DNA of 64,000 bases from an uncultured Sphingomonadaceae bacterium (lineage in GTDB: Bacteria > Pseudomonadota > Alphaproteobacteria > Sphingomonadales > Sphingomonadaceae): NCBI GenBank assembly GCA_947493215.1, contig CANLQE010000001.1, forward strand, positions 2,481,404 through 2,545,403. Reading direction: 5' to 3'. The notes under the pieces were generated by a model. The model worked only from the letters and a program-made list of their open reading frames with translations. It had not been told where the DNA came from and ran no database searches. This document shows, piece by piece, positions 25,805 through 34,639 of this stretch (its first letter is position 1; every line of letters starts with the position of its first letter). A program made the translations under genes and the position numbers.

Positions 25805-27450
25805 GATACGATCCTCATCTGTTGTTCGGCGGTCAATATGACCGTCGCCGAAATGATGTTGTCTTCTTTTCGAGTGATTCCGATAGTGCCGTCATGGGCT
25901 TGGACAATGGCTTTGGCGACGGGAAGGCCGAGCCCCGTACCATCATCCTGTTGCCCGGCATTGTCCCCGCGATAGAAGCGGTTGAATATGTGACGCAGAT
26001 CGTCGTCGCTAACCGCTTCGGAAATATTATCGACAGTCACGGCAACACCGCCTGGAGCGCTATTCAAATAGACGGATATTTTGCTGTCCGCTGGGGCATA
26101 GCGGATCGCGTTGTCGAACAGGATCGCGAACACCTGTCCCAAGCGACCGCGATCACCGACAACAATCAGATCCGAGACATTCTTTTCGGTAACGATCTGG
26201 ATATTCTTCTTGGTTGCCAACGCTTCAAAAGCAGCTTGTTTCTCTTCAACCAGCGCCGCGATGTCGACGGGTTTTTTGACCAGTTTCAACTCGCCAGCCT
26301 GAGAGCGGGCAACAAACAACAGATCGTCGATCAGGCGCGCGGTATGAATGGCCTGATCCGCGATCAGTTTCAGACTCGCTTCATATTCTTCCGGATTTTT
26401 CTTTTTGCCGCGCAAGCTGATCTCCGCCTCTCCGCGGATCACCGTCAGCGGTGTCCGCAGTTCATGACTGATATCCGCGAACAGCCTTTTGCGACCTTCA
26501 TCTTTTTCAACCAGCGCTTTGTTCGCCTCCTCCAGCTCTTGCGTTCGCGACGATACGGTTTCTTCCAGCCCGGCATTGGCCGACATCAGGCTTTTCTGGG
26601 CGGAACCAATTTGTTCCGCCATATGATTGAACCGGTGCCCCAGATAGTTGAATTCGCGCGCCGGTAATTTCGGGATGCTGTAGTCAAACTTATTCTGTCC
26701 ATAATGATCAAGGCCGTCTTGCAGCTCGGTCATCGAACGGTTGAAAATATGCGACAGGCGCAGCACGGCCGGTACGATGAACAATAGCGCCAGAAAAATA
26801 ATCACGCCCGCAAAGACGGTTAGCTGGCGACCAAGAAATCGGATATTACGCTGCGCTTCTTCGATCTCGGACCGTTCTTCTGCGAGCAGTGCATTGATTG
26901 ATTCCGAAAACTGACCCTCAATCTGCTCTGAGACCACTGCAAGAAATCGTTCGCGTGCCATTTCAACCTGCCCTGCATCCCGCAATAGTAACACCTCGTC
27001 AAACTGGTTGATCGCTCGCCCGATCAACCGTTCCAACGCCGCCAATTCCTCAAGTTCTGCGGCCTCATCCTCGATTTTACCGACCAGTTCGACTTCTTTC
27101 GCGATGCTTTGACGCGCGGTATTAAGCTGATTCTGAATCTGCATCTTAACTTCGGTGATAGGGGTAATGGAGCTGTTCGGTGGCTGATTGACCGCCACGT
27201 TCATCTTTTTCACTAACCGTTCGGTCAGCATCGCAGCTTCACTATAGCTGTGGACAACATCATTGGCGAGCTGGTTGCGTTCGAACAACACGTTGGACCG
27301 GGTGGTGCCATAAAAATTGGCCACGCTGGCGCAGATCGCCAATATCAGCAGCGCCCCTAATGTGGTGAACAGCCGGGTACGAAAGGATATGGTGCGCGGG
27401 CTGGGTCCGAACATCATGTGCCAGATTTTCTTACTCGACGACCTGATCAT
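25801..27450 (-). CDS. Sensor histidine kinase
   Basis: A 549-residue inner-membrane kinase. One helix near the start (LFTTLGALLILAICASVANF) and one near residue 240 (LTVFAGVIIFLALLFIVPAVL) enclose a periplasmic helical region of about 190 residues. HAMP and coiled coil follow, then the H-box FADISHELRTPLTVIRG, N-box LFDNAIRYAPAD and G2 DGTGLGLPVAKAIV. The G1 region reads TVDNISEAVSDDD, so the usual DxGxG glycines are missing. The ATG at 27450 follows AAGGAG by about 5 nt. It sits between a porin gene and the response regulator gene in one operon. Confidence 0.92.
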   Translation of the reverse strand: MIRSSSKKIWHMMFGPSPRTISFRTRLFTTLGALLILAICASVANFYGTTRSNVLFERNQLANDVVHSYSEAAMLTERLVKKMNVAVNQPPNSSITPITEVKMQIQNQLNTARQSIAKEVELVGKIEDEAAELEELAALERLIGRAINQFDEVLLLRDAGQVEMARERFLAVVSEQIEGQFSESINALLAEERSEIEEAQRNIRFLGRQLTVFAGVIIFLALLFIVPAVLRLSHIFNRSMTELQDGLDHYGQNKFDYSIPKLPAREFNYLGHRFNHMAEQIGSAQKSLMSANAGLEETVSSRTQELEEANKALVEKDEGRKRLFADISHELRTPLTVIRGEAEISLRGKKKNPEEYEASLKLIADQAIHTARLIDDLLFVARSQAGELKLVKKPVDIAALVEEKQAAFEALATKKNIQIVTEKNVSDLIVVGDRGRLGQVFAILFDNAIRYAPADSKISVYLNSAPGGVAVTVDNISEAVSDDDLRHIFNRFYRGDNAGQQDDGTGLGLPVAKAIVQAHDGTIGITRKEDNIISATVILTAEQQMRIVS

Positions 27451-27469
27451 AAAATCTCCTTGGCCATAT

Positions 27470-28633
27470 CTAGAAGGCCAGTTGCAGGCGAGTGGCCACA
27501 GCATTGACGGATTCGGAAAAACCAAAACGGCCCGGATCCGCCTCCGCACGAACATAGTTCAGCGCGATTTTGATATTTCTTCCAATATACCAATTGGCGC
27601 CAACCGTGAAATTTTTCTCTTTACCGCCCGTCACTGGGCCATCCTCCAAATCCAGAAAACTGACCCGTGCAGCAATCTCCACGGCGCCCCATTTTCCGGT
27701 TGGTCGGACCGCCCCGAAACTGCCGGAAGACAAGCTAAACCGCTGTCTTTCCCCAGTGATTACGTAAGCCGCCTCAATCGATCCACCCGAAAATTGGGGA
27801 TTGTCCAAAGCCGGAGCGTCGTTGAAACGGCGCAAATATTGGCCGGTTATGACAAATGGTCCTTTGGCATATCCAGCCTCTGCGGCGAGATTAACATAGC
27901 TATCGACATCATCGAGATTGCCAGTGTCCACCAGACGCGTGAAACTCAAACCAAATTCGGGCGCGGATCGCACACGGGTTTCTGCGCCGGTATTGAGATC
28001 GCGCCAATCGATCGCAGCGGCAACAAACAGGCTTTGCTCTCTTTCTCTTATCGGCGCCCAAACAATCTTACCGACAATGCTGTTACCGTCTTCGCGCGGT
28101 TGTCTATCATCATCGGCATCAATAGGGTTTTCGACATAGGCGGCAGTCAACGCGACATTCTCACCGCTATAAGTGACCGCACCGCCAGCACGAAAACCAG
28201 GGGCCAGTGCAGCGGAGAGAGATCGTTCCAAAAACTTTAGATCATTGGAACTTTTCTGTCGCTCACCCAGAAAAGGTGTGGTGAGGTTTCCAGCGCGCAA
28301 AGTGACATTGTCAAAGCCTCTGTAGGCCAGCCACACGTTACGTAGGCCGGTCGAAATACCTCCAATATCAGCGTCAAATTTGGCGGTCCAATCATCTCCG
28401 ACATCGACTGTCGCATCGACGCGCAACCGCCGTATATTAATTTCATCCCTGATTGCGGTGACATCATCATCAGATGCCACTGCGTCAAGGTGGATGCGCC
28501 CACCCAAGGTCAAACGGACGTCACCGGTTTCCACGACGATACCATCCGATCCGGCGCTGATATCCTGCGCCAGAGCTGTGCCGGGAACACCGAGCAATAG
28601 TCCGGCGCTCAACAACGAGAGATATTTTGCCAA
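27470..28633 (-). CDS. OprP/OprO-type outer-membrane porin
   Basis: A 387-residue porin with a signal peptide ending TALAQD. Family traits are LTLGGRIHLDAVASDDD, INIRRLRVDATVDVGDDWTAKFDADIGG and GFDNVTLRAGNLTTPFLGE near the N-terminus, and a terminal Phe. Members admit phosphate, pyrophosphate or other anions. The start codon is TTG with AGGAAAG 8 nt upstream, 3 nt after the hydrolase stop, so it is clearly cotranscribed. It is followed 19 nt later by the kinase, which suggests the porin is part of the sensed process. Confidence 0.85.
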   Translation of the reverse strand: MAKYLSLLSAGLLLGVPGTALAQDISAGSDGIVVETGDVRLTLGGRIHLDAVASDDDVTAIRDEINIRRLRVDATVDVGDDWTAKFDADIGGISTGLRNVWLAYRGFDNVTLRAGNLTTPFLGERQKSSNDLKFLERSLSAALAPGFRAGGAVTYSGENVALTAAYVENPIDADDDRQPREDGNSIVGKIVWAPIREREQSLFVAAAIDWRDLNTGAETRVRSAPEFGLSFTRLVDTGNLDDVDSYVNLAAEAGYAKGPFVITGQYLRRFNDAPALDNPQFSGGSIEAAYVITGERQRFSLSSGSFGAVRPTGKWGAVEIAARVSFLDLEDGPVTGGKEKNFTVGANWYIGRNIKIALNYVRAEADPGRFGFSESVNAVATRLQLAF

Positions 28634-28636
28634 AAT

Positions 28637-29515
28637 CTAACTTTCCTGAAGGTTTGATGGTTTAATCAGATCAGCCAGCAGATGATCAAAGACGAGGCGA
28701 CCATAGCCTTTCGTCTCAAAGTTCCGTCGGAAGCCATGTCGCAGACCTTTGAGAAGCTGCAATTTGATCTGGTTTTCGGTCGGCAGATTGGCGTTCATTG
28801 TCCGGGTCCAGTTCTGCGCCCGTGCCACCCGGGTCCGGCCTTGCGCCAGATCAATCTGTTCGTCCTGATTCAGCGAACCGTTGCGACTGACATCATTGTC
28901 GCCCACCAGCACCAGGACATCTGCTTTTCGAAATCCTTCGAGCGACAGCGACCGGTCTGCCAATATTTCCGATGCACCAAGGCCCAGCGGATAGGGATAT
29001 GCCCTGTCCGGCATGGTGTACCAGCCCGGCGCAAACAGGACCATCCGATCAATAAAATGAGGGTGCAACATGTTCAGCCGGTGCAGAAACTGTCCGCCGC
29101 CGGAATAGCCAACCGCCCGTATCGTCGACAGATCAAGATCATCAACAGCTTGCAACTCTGCCACCAATTCCATCAAGGCAGTGTCCGGACTAGCGCCATC
29201 ACCGTGCGGGTAGACCTGCTGGTAGCGCCGAAAATCTTGCTTGGTAAAATGCGGCACTACGATCGTGACGCCTTTTTCTTCGGCAAGTTCCTGCAGGACA
29301 ATGATGTGCTGCAACGCGTTGCGAGTATAGCCATGGATGGACAATATGACCTGTTCTCTATGTCTAGGCTTTTGTGGCCGATAGATGAAATAGGACAGCT
29401 GGCTAGGGCCATGGGTAACCGCCGATGCGATACGCCCTCGGACATGCAGGGGTTTTTCCATTTCAAAATGGAGAGTTTCGTCTTCCTTGAAAGCGAGATG
29501 ATCTGAATAAGTCAT
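28637..29515 (-). CDS. Alpha/beta hydrolase (PHB-depolymerase-like esterase fold)
   Basis: A 292-residue hydrolase without a signal peptide. ILSIHGYTRNALQHI is the oxyanion region, AVGYSGGGQFLHRL the nucleophile elbow (Ser about residue 159), VLVGDNDVSRNGS the acid region and LKGLRHGFRRNF the His region. GAGGATATAGA precedes the ATG; the gap to the ABC transporter upstream is 9 nt. It is cytoplasmic by sequence, so it may process the molecule that the transporter exports. The substrate is unknown. Confidence 0.82.
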   Translation of the reverse strand: MTYSDHLAFKEDETLHFEMEKPLHVRGRIASAVTHGPSQLSYFIYRPQKPRHREQVILSIHGYTRNALQHIIVLQELAEEKGVTIVVPHFTKQDFRRYQQVYPHGDGASPDTALMELVAELQAVDDLDLSTIRAVGYSGGGQFLHRLNMLHPHFIDRMVLFAPGWYTMPDRAYPYPLGLGASEILADRSLSLEGFRKADVLVLVGDNDVSRNGSLNQDEQIDLAQGRTRVARAQNWTRTMNANLPTENQIKLQLLKGLRHGFRRNFETKGYGRLVFDHLLADLIKPSNLQES

Positions 29516-29524
29516 TCTATATCC

Positions 29525-31216
29525 TCAATATTTACTGAACCATACGGGACCAATGCGGTCATGGCGGTGGTGATTTTCAATTAAAGAAAGGTCCGGCTGA
29601 TGACCGGCCCCAAGAGTCCAGATGTCATCAGCCATGGCCAGAAATTGTGCATCATGCGTGGCCATAATGACGGTGCCAGAAAAGGTTTTGATGATCCGGC
29701 GCAACGCGGCAATGCCAAGCTCATCAAGATTTTGCTCCGGTTCATCGAGCAACAGGACTTTTGGCTTGCTGGCTAGAGCGCGAGCCAAAATGACCCGTGC
29801 CCGCTCACCGGCGCTCAAATTGGTACCGAGTTCGTGAACCACGCGATCCCCATGCAGAGCCGCATCAGGATTGTTGATCATGATCCCGGCAATCCGCGCC
29901 GCATCCTGAATATCGCTATTGGACGCTTTGGCACATCCATAGGCAATATTGGACCATATCGTGCCCCGCATCAGCGGCATGAGGGAAGAGGCGATCGAAA
30001 TCGCCCGACGCAACTCGCCCGTCCGGACCGACAATATATTGCGGTCGTCCAAGTATATCGCACCTTCATCCGGATCGATCAGGCGCTGGGCCAATCGCAG
30101 CAACGTTGTCTTTCCGCTGCCGCTGCGACCCTTGACTGCAACAACAGATCCCGCTGGAGCGCGAGCGCTGAAATTTTCGATAACGGTGCCCGAGCTGATA
30201 TTATCAAAGCGCAATTCTCCGCGCAGCTTGCCAAGGGGTTCCCGGCTGGTCGAGGTTGAAATTGCTGGTCCTTTTGTGAAGATCGATCCAATTTTTTCGC
30301 GCGCAACCGTTGCATCTTTCCAATATTCAAACAAACGACCGAAACCGTTTAACGCCGGAGCCGCAAGAGACACGATGCCGAAAGCAGCGACAATCTCTCC
30401 CATAGTGGCAGCACCATTGTAGATCGCATAGGCACCCATGCCCATGGCGGCGACCAATGTCATACTGGTCACAAGATAGGCGAGCGCCCGAACAAGCCCG
30501 GTGGCAGATGCGCGTTCGATCATCGCATTTTGCAGGCTTTTGGACTGACGGCGCAGTTTTTTTCGCTCCGTCTGACGTTGGCCAAAGGCCTGGATCATGA
30601 CCATGTTACCAAGTTTTTCGGCAATATTACTGGCAATATTACCGCGCCGCCGTCTGGCTTCACGAATGGTTCGATCAACCCGCTTGCCCATCAATAGGAT
30701 CGCCATGACGCCTGCAAGCATGACAGCAAATGACACCAGACCAATCATCGGATTTATGACTGTTAGAAAAATCAAAGCACCCAACAATATGATCGCTGCA
30801 ACAATAGCGCTGGCAATGCCCATGCTTATCCACTGGCGCAGCGCAGTGAGGTCATTCACAAAGCGCAGCATGACGACGCCTTTGCGCAGCTCTTCAATCC
30901 CGTTCGCGGACATGCCGTTAATATGGCTGAAAATCAGCATACGTGTTTCAAACACATAGTCCTGACCCAGTCGCTCCATATCAATGCGCTCGCGCCATTT
31001 CAGGGATGCGATCATCATGGCCAGTCCAGCCATGATGATCGCGGGGGAAACCAGAGTGATAAGGCTGCTATTGGCGGCATTTTGCATCGCATCAAATTGC
31101 GATTTTAATGCTAGGCCGATGCCGCCAATAGCAACCGCTTGCGCGAAACCATTCAAAACCAACTGAGAGAGAATAGTTCCGCGCGTGCGGTTAAATAACT
31201 GCGGTAAACTGCTCAT
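29525..31216 (-). CDS. ABC exporter, fused permease and ATPase
   Basis: A 563-residue half-transporter. Six membrane helices in the first 300 residues are followed by a nucleotide-binding domain with Walker A VKGRSGSGKTTLLRL, signature LSAGERARVILARAL, Walker B KVLLLDEPEQNLDE and the switch His in IMATHDAQF. The start at ATG 31216 has AAGGA 7-8 nt upstream and overlaps the end of the P-loop gene by 26 nt. The architecture is that of type I exporters for peptides, lipids or drugs. No C39 peptidase domain is present. Confidence 0.92.
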   Translation of the reverse strand: MSSLPQLFNRTRGTILSQLVLNGFAQAVAIGGIGLALKSQFDAMQNAANSSLITLVSPAIIMAGLAMMIASLKWRERIDMERLGQDYVFETRMLIFSHINGMSANGIEELRKGVVMLRFVNDLTALRQWISMGIASAIVAAIILLGALIFLTVINPMIGLVSFAVMLAGVMAILLMGKRVDRTIREARRRRGNIASNIAEKLGNMVMIQAFGQRQTERKKLRRQSKSLQNAMIERASATGLVRALAYLVTSMTLVAAMGMGAYAIYNGAATMGEIVAAFGIVSLAAPALNGFGRLFEYWKDATVAREKIGSIFTKGPAISTSTSREPLGKLRGELRFDNISSGTVIENFSARAPAGSVVAVKGRSGSGKTTLLRLAQRLIDPDEGAIYLDDRNILSVRTGELRRAISIASSLMPLMRGTIWSNIAYGCAKASNSDIQDAARIAGIMINNPDAALHGDRVVHELGTNLSAGERARVILARALASKPKVLLLDEPEQNLDELGIAALRRIIKTFSGTVIMATHDAQFLAMADDIWTLGAGHQPDLSLIENHHRHDRIGPVWFSKY

Positions 31217-32318
31217 CGGAACAATCCTTTGCAAGTCCAAGACCAGTCGCAATTCCAACAGGCGTTGTAGTTTTGGCCGGCTTGGCTGGCTTCATGATCA
31301 GGCTGAGAACTTTCTCGTTTTTCTCAAACTCAGAAAGTGTCAATGCCGGTAAGCCAGTAGCCGCCGACGCTTCTTTGGCTGCTAGATTCGATGCTGTGAG
31401 CGCACCAGAGACCGCGCTTGGAACTAGACCTAAAGCCCGCAGGTGACGGACACCGGCAAGCGCACCCATGGGGTCGCCGCTAGCGAATAATACGCTATCA
31501 ACCATGTCTTGAAACTTGGGCGACTTCATCAGCAGATCGGTTTCGGTCTGAAACAATCCATCTGCAATTTCCGCGATGATGATATCGCAAGATTTCGCCG
31601 CTTCGGCATAAAGAGTGTCAGCGATCGTTTCCAATTGCGACAGATTCAAGCCAACCGTGGCGGCATAGCCAGCATCGGTAAAGTCGATCGTAACTTTCGC
31701 GCCTGAGTCTTTATAGAACCAGAGGTCACCACCGGCACCCGTTCCGGTTATCTTAATCGCGCCCACTTTCAGGCCGGCGCGTTTGGCGACCCGGACAATG
31801 GCCGATACCGTCGTCGTCTTACCAGCGTTCATACCAGACCCGACCACCAATGCCATATGCGGCCGCACGGTACGGTCGATGGCAGCTGTTGGCAGCGCAT
31901 AGTCCATGACGTTCATCGCACTCCCATCTTCGCGGCACAAAATGCCGAGTGGCTCAAGCTCTGTCGGTTTTCTTGTGCTGCTGTGGCGCGACAACAAAGT
32001 CGCGGCGATGCCACCCGCTGCTACCAGCGAACATGGCTCAACGGCCTCAGGGACTTTCCCTTCAAACTGATCGGTGGCATAGCGGTTGGAATAGGCCACG
32101 ATGATCATATCACCGGGGAACATCCGCGCACGACGCCCATCGGTTTGCTCTATTTTCTGATGGTGGCCAAGCTGTTTGACGCCAGCGATACAAAGGTCGC
32201 CATTGCGTGGTTTCAAATCACTCCGAAATCCTTTCGCATCCTCTATTCTAACGTTGCGGGTAACAAAAGCCCGTTTCACAGCCTTGAAGTTCAGTGTGTC
32301 CATATTCTCGAATTTCAT
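31191..32318 (-). CDS. P-loop NTPase of unknown function (DUF1611-like layout)
   Basis: A 375-residue soluble protein. The N-terminal half has GDLCIAGVKQLGHHQ and RRARMFPGDMIIVAYSNRYATDQFEG. The second half is a P-loop domain with VVGSGMNAGKTTTVSAIVRVAKRAGLKVGAIKITGTG (Walker A about residue 160), a SIMIBI-like CDIIIAEIADGLFQ and ASGDPMGALAGVRHLRALGL. The order resembles DUF1611 proteins, some of which occur near amino-acid epimerases or peptide pathways, but I cannot assign it firmly. First clear gene of the operon; its ATG overlaps the stop of a 45-codon ORF. Confidence 0.7.
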   Translation of the reverse strand: MKFENMDTLNFKAVKRAFVTRNVRIEDAKGFRSDLKPRNGDLCIAGVKQLGHHQKIEQTDGRRARMFPGDMIIVAYSNRYATDQFEGKVPEAVEPCSLVAAGGIAATLLSRHSSTRKPTELEPLGILCREDGSAMNVMDYALPTAAIDRTVRPHMALVVGSGMNAGKTTTVSAIVRVAKRAGLKVGAIKITGTGAGGDLWFYKDSGAKVTIDFTDAGYAATVGLNLSQLETIADTLYAEAAKSCDIIIAEIADGLFQTETDLLMKSPKFQDMVDSVLFASGDPMGALAGVRHLRALGLVPSAVSGALTASNLAAKEASAATGLPALTLSEFEKNEKVLSLIMKPAKPAKTTTPVGIATGLGLAKDCSDEQFTAVI

Positions 32319-32452
32319 CTTAATAACCCTTTCAGTGATACAGTCCGCTTTGACCCTCCTGCGATCGCCGCTCGATAACTGCCCCAACGCCAGATCGCTT
32401 CAAAGAGGGTCGAATGTAAACCGGATGAGGCACCATTTAAGCGCGCCTTCAT
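32315..32452 (-). CDS. Possible 45-residue leader ORF coupled to the P-loop gene
   Basis: ATG to TGA frame of 45 residues, opening MKARLNGASSGLHSTLFEA, basic at both ends with an aromatic AIWRWGSYRAA centre. Its TGA overlaps the ATG of the P-loop gene (ATGA), the arrangement used for translational coupling. No clear ribosome site precedes it and no family is recognised, so it may be a leader peptide, a peptide substrate of the operon, or chance. Confidence 0.3.
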   Translation of the reverse strand: MKARLNGASSGLHSTLFEAIWRWGSYRAAIAGGSKRTVSLKGLLR

Positions 32453-32797
32453 TTCGGATTCACACGATCTTCATGTTGATGAAAGCCACCTGAACATTTG
32501 GGTTAATCGCTTATGAACCGGGGGTTTTTGTTCATCTTCCAGACATCCAATATGCATGGATTCGAATCGATATGATCAGCATGGTCTGTGGCCAATGAGC
32601 TTAGGGCCGGTCGTTTGGATGAAAAAGGGTAAACCTAGAACCATTGCTTAGTCGGAATGCTAAGAGAACTATTATAGTTTAGCGACCCTGAGCCTATCCA
32701 CTATATTTAGGTCCAGTGCGCAAATTCAGAAGTGTACAAGATGTCTGCTTTATCCCGAAAGCGGACATTAGCAGATCCACTATTTGTCTGATTTATT
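32453..32797. other. Gene-free stretch upstream of the P-loop/exporter operon
   Basis: No credible gene was found. It holds a TATAAT on the minus strand near 32672 without a good -35 partner, and a B-type hairpin repeat at 32741-32772. It probably contains the operon promoter and a long untranslated leader. Confidence 0.5.
32741..32772. repeat. Hairpin repeat, copy 3 (B type)
   Basis: Arms ATGTCTGCTTT and AAAGCGGACAT with a short ATCCCG loop, followed by TAGC. Lies 25 nt past the stop of the minus-strand 79-residue gene. Confidence 0.8.
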
Positions 32798-33037
32798 CTA
32801 GTCGGTTTTCTTTTTCCGAACAGTTTTCAGAAGCCACATCGACAAGATTATCCAAGGGCTGATGATGATCGTCCAGTAGATGAAAAAGAGAACAATCCCG
32901 TCGGTCTCGCTGGGAAGCTGAAAAATGTTCGTCCAAGGTGATCCAGCAAAACCAATCATCAAAATCAGCAGCAAAATGCTCAATGGGGCACAAACAATTA
33001 CGACGAGTAGTCTGATCTTACCAACGAGCGTTTCCAT
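32798..33037 (-). CDS. Small membrane protein, two helices
   Basis: A 79-residue protein with two hydrophobic segments (residues 8-29 and 47-71) and a basic KTVRKKKTD tail. It resembles no family I can name. It is flanked on both sides by B-type hairpin repeats (32741-32772 and 33101-33134). Confidence 0.6.
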   Translation of the reverse strand: METLVGKIRLLVVIVCAPLSILLLILMIGFAGSPWTNIFQLPSETDGIVLFFIYWTIIISPWIILSMWLLKTVRKKKTD

Positions 33038-33100
33038 TCGGACACTTTAAACAATTTTTGAGTTGCTTCCAGTGTAGAGTAAATAAGCCGGCTGACGACT

Positions 33101-33134
33101 CTAATGTCCGCTACATCCCGAAAGCGGACATCAG
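33101..33134. repeat. Hairpin repeat, copy 4 (B type)
   Basis: TAATGTCCGCT and AGCGGACATCA arms around ACATCCCGAA. Lies between the 79-residue membrane protein gene and the dioxygenase gene. Confidence 0.85.
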
Positions 33135-33174
33135 GACTGCGGTTTCAACTTGCACCTATTATTGCAGTGTAAAT

Positions 33175-33861
33175 TCAAACACCCATCCAGTTCAATCCCT
33201 CCGGCAAACTGTCAGGTGAAAAATCAACTTGCAATACTCGCCGACGATTGGGATCGATTGCTTTGTCTGATGCATGCAGAATTGGAGTAGAATAAATCCA
33301 AATATCACCAGCTTGAGCAAAGCAGGCAAAAACACCACATTCCGAAACAATGGAATCTATTTGATCGACTGGAACAAGTCCTTTTTTATGGGATCGAGGT
33401 GCGATCAAAAGCGGGGCGTTGCTTGCTGAAACGTCGTCGAGGTGAACACGTATAGTCACCATTCGTGACAGCAATTCAAACGGTGGCGCAACGTGTGGCA
33501 TTCCCGCCTTAATTGTCCATGGCCCGAAGCCTTCGACTTCCCGCTTCTCTTTCACGCAAATCGTCCGATCCTGATGCCAGCCCAGATTCCAATTTGTATC
33601 CTGACTTTTATCGAAGAAAATAGCCCGCACTGGACGAAATTGATCACCAACGGCATCTGCCACAACCTTACCAATGGTTCCATCGTGCGACAGTGAACCT
33701 CGTATTGCGTCAATCCCATGCAGACGTATGCCCGGCTTGTTCTGAGGCAAACTTTCGGTGGCATCTGAAATCATTCTCAAATGACCGCTATCGACTTTGG
33801 AACAATGCTGTGCGCCATGCTCCAACAAGGACATGGACGATTGCTCTGAGCTATATTTCAT
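33175..33861 (-). CDS. Phytanoyl-CoA dioxygenase (PhyH) family protein
   Basis: A 228-residue Fe(II)/2-oxoglutarate oxygenase. The metal-binding HxD is in LGWHQDRTICV (about residue 119), and the distal His is in YSTPILHASDKA with the oxoglutarate-binding Arg in PNRRRVLQVDF. AIFFDKSQDTNWNLGWHQD is typical of bacterial members that hydroxylate small metabolites. The substrate is unknown. It is a single gene bounded by B-type repeats at 33101-33134 and 33893-33925. Confidence 0.85.
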   Translation of the reverse strand: MKYSSEQSSMSLLEHGAQHCSKVDSGHLRMISDATESLPQNKPGIRLHGIDAIRGSLSHDGTIGKVVADAVGDQFRPVRAIFFDKSQDTNWNLGWHQDRTICVKEKREVEGFGPWTIKAGMPHVAPPFELLSRMVTIRVHLDDVSASNAPLLIAPRSHKKGLVPVDQIDSIVSECGVFACFAQAGDIWIYSTPILHASDKAIDPNRRRVLQVDFSPDSLPEGLNWMGV

Positions 33862-33892
33862 AATTTCAATATGACGCTATGCGTTCCGATTG

Positions 33893-33925
33893 CAATGTCC
33901 GCAATATCCCGAAAGCGGACATTAG
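33893..33925. repeat. Hairpin repeat, copy 5 (B type)
   Basis: AATGTCCGC and GCGGACATT arms around AATATCCCGAAA, ending TAG. It lies 31 nt upstream of the dioxygenase start. Confidence 0.85.
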
Positions 33926-34117
33926 ATATTGTCGAAAACAAGTCCCAATACCGGTTATCTGTCAGGCCATATAGCTAACGGACATTGCGCATTGGGATGG
34001 CGGTGAACTGCTCGCGGTCTTCTTTCGTTAGCCGAGAATAGTGTCTTTAGACCATTCGTGGTTGGTCAGGCCGGACTATATTGTCGCTAAATAACTCCCT
34101 GAAGAGAGGAACCTGCT

Positions 34118-34549
34118 TTGGTCACCATCATGACAAGCATGAAGGCACTCATCCGCATTGCACTCGCCTATGTTACCGCCTGCTTCGCGGCTTCGCTCGG
34201 TATATTTTTGGTCGGCAGCCTTATGACGATTGGTCAGCCGCTCTCGGAAGGCGTGACCTGGGGCGAGGATATCGCGAACCATGCGGACTATCTGCCTCTG
34301 TTCGCTGCCATGGCAGGGATACTTGCGGCTCCCGTCGCTCTGGTCACGATAGTTGTTTCCGAATTCCGCAAGATCACCAGGCTTTGGTTTTTCCTCCTTG
34401 CCGGAGCTGCAGCCGGGATCCCAGTCCTGTTCCGCGGCGACCAGATAACGGTGATGCGTGCCATTGAGGATTACGTTACGATTGGCCCAATTGGCGCTGT
34501 GGCGGGCGCGGCATTCTGGCTTGTGCGCCATCGCAAATGGCCGATTTAA
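34118..34549 (+). CDS. Small inner-membrane protein
   Basis: A 143-residue protein with four hydrophobic helices (ALIRIALAYVTACFAASLGIF, LPLFAAMAGILAAPVALVTIVV, LWFFLLAGAAAGIPVLF and IGPIGAVAGAAFWLV). TTG at 34118 has AGAGGA seven nt upstream; an ATG at 34130 in the same frame is the alternative. No family recognised. It converges on the secreted-protein operon. Confidence 0.65.
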   Translation: MVTIMTSMKALIRIALAYVTACFAASLGIFLVGSLMTIGQPLSEGVTWGEDIANHADYLPLFAAMAGILAAPVALVTIVVSEFRKITRLWFFLLAGAAAGIPVLFRGDQITVMRAIEDYVTIGPIGAVAGAAFWLVRHRKWPI

Positions 34550-34639
34550 ATTATGTCGGGGCTACAGTTTCATTGGCGGCACGGGAGTGCCGCCTGATGG
34601 CAACACTCTGGTCAAAAGCGACCATGTCCGGGCGTGTGC

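Noticed and set aside
25822-26667. Plus-strand frame of 281 codons
   Set aside because: It is the antisense shadow of the kinase catalytic domain, with all kinase boxes on the other strand.
28682-29506. Plus-strand frame of 274 codons
   Set aside because: It lies opposite the hydrolase, whose catalytic motifs and ribosome site are clear.
24256-32452. Lasso or other RiPP cluster in the exporter operon
   Set aside because: No asparagine-synthetase-like, transglutaminase-like, radical SAM or YcaO gene is present; the 45-residue ORF alone is not enough.
33974-34032. Inverted repeat GCTAACG/CGTTAGC
   Set aside because: Only 7-bp arms separated by 45 nt, one copy, no link to a gene.
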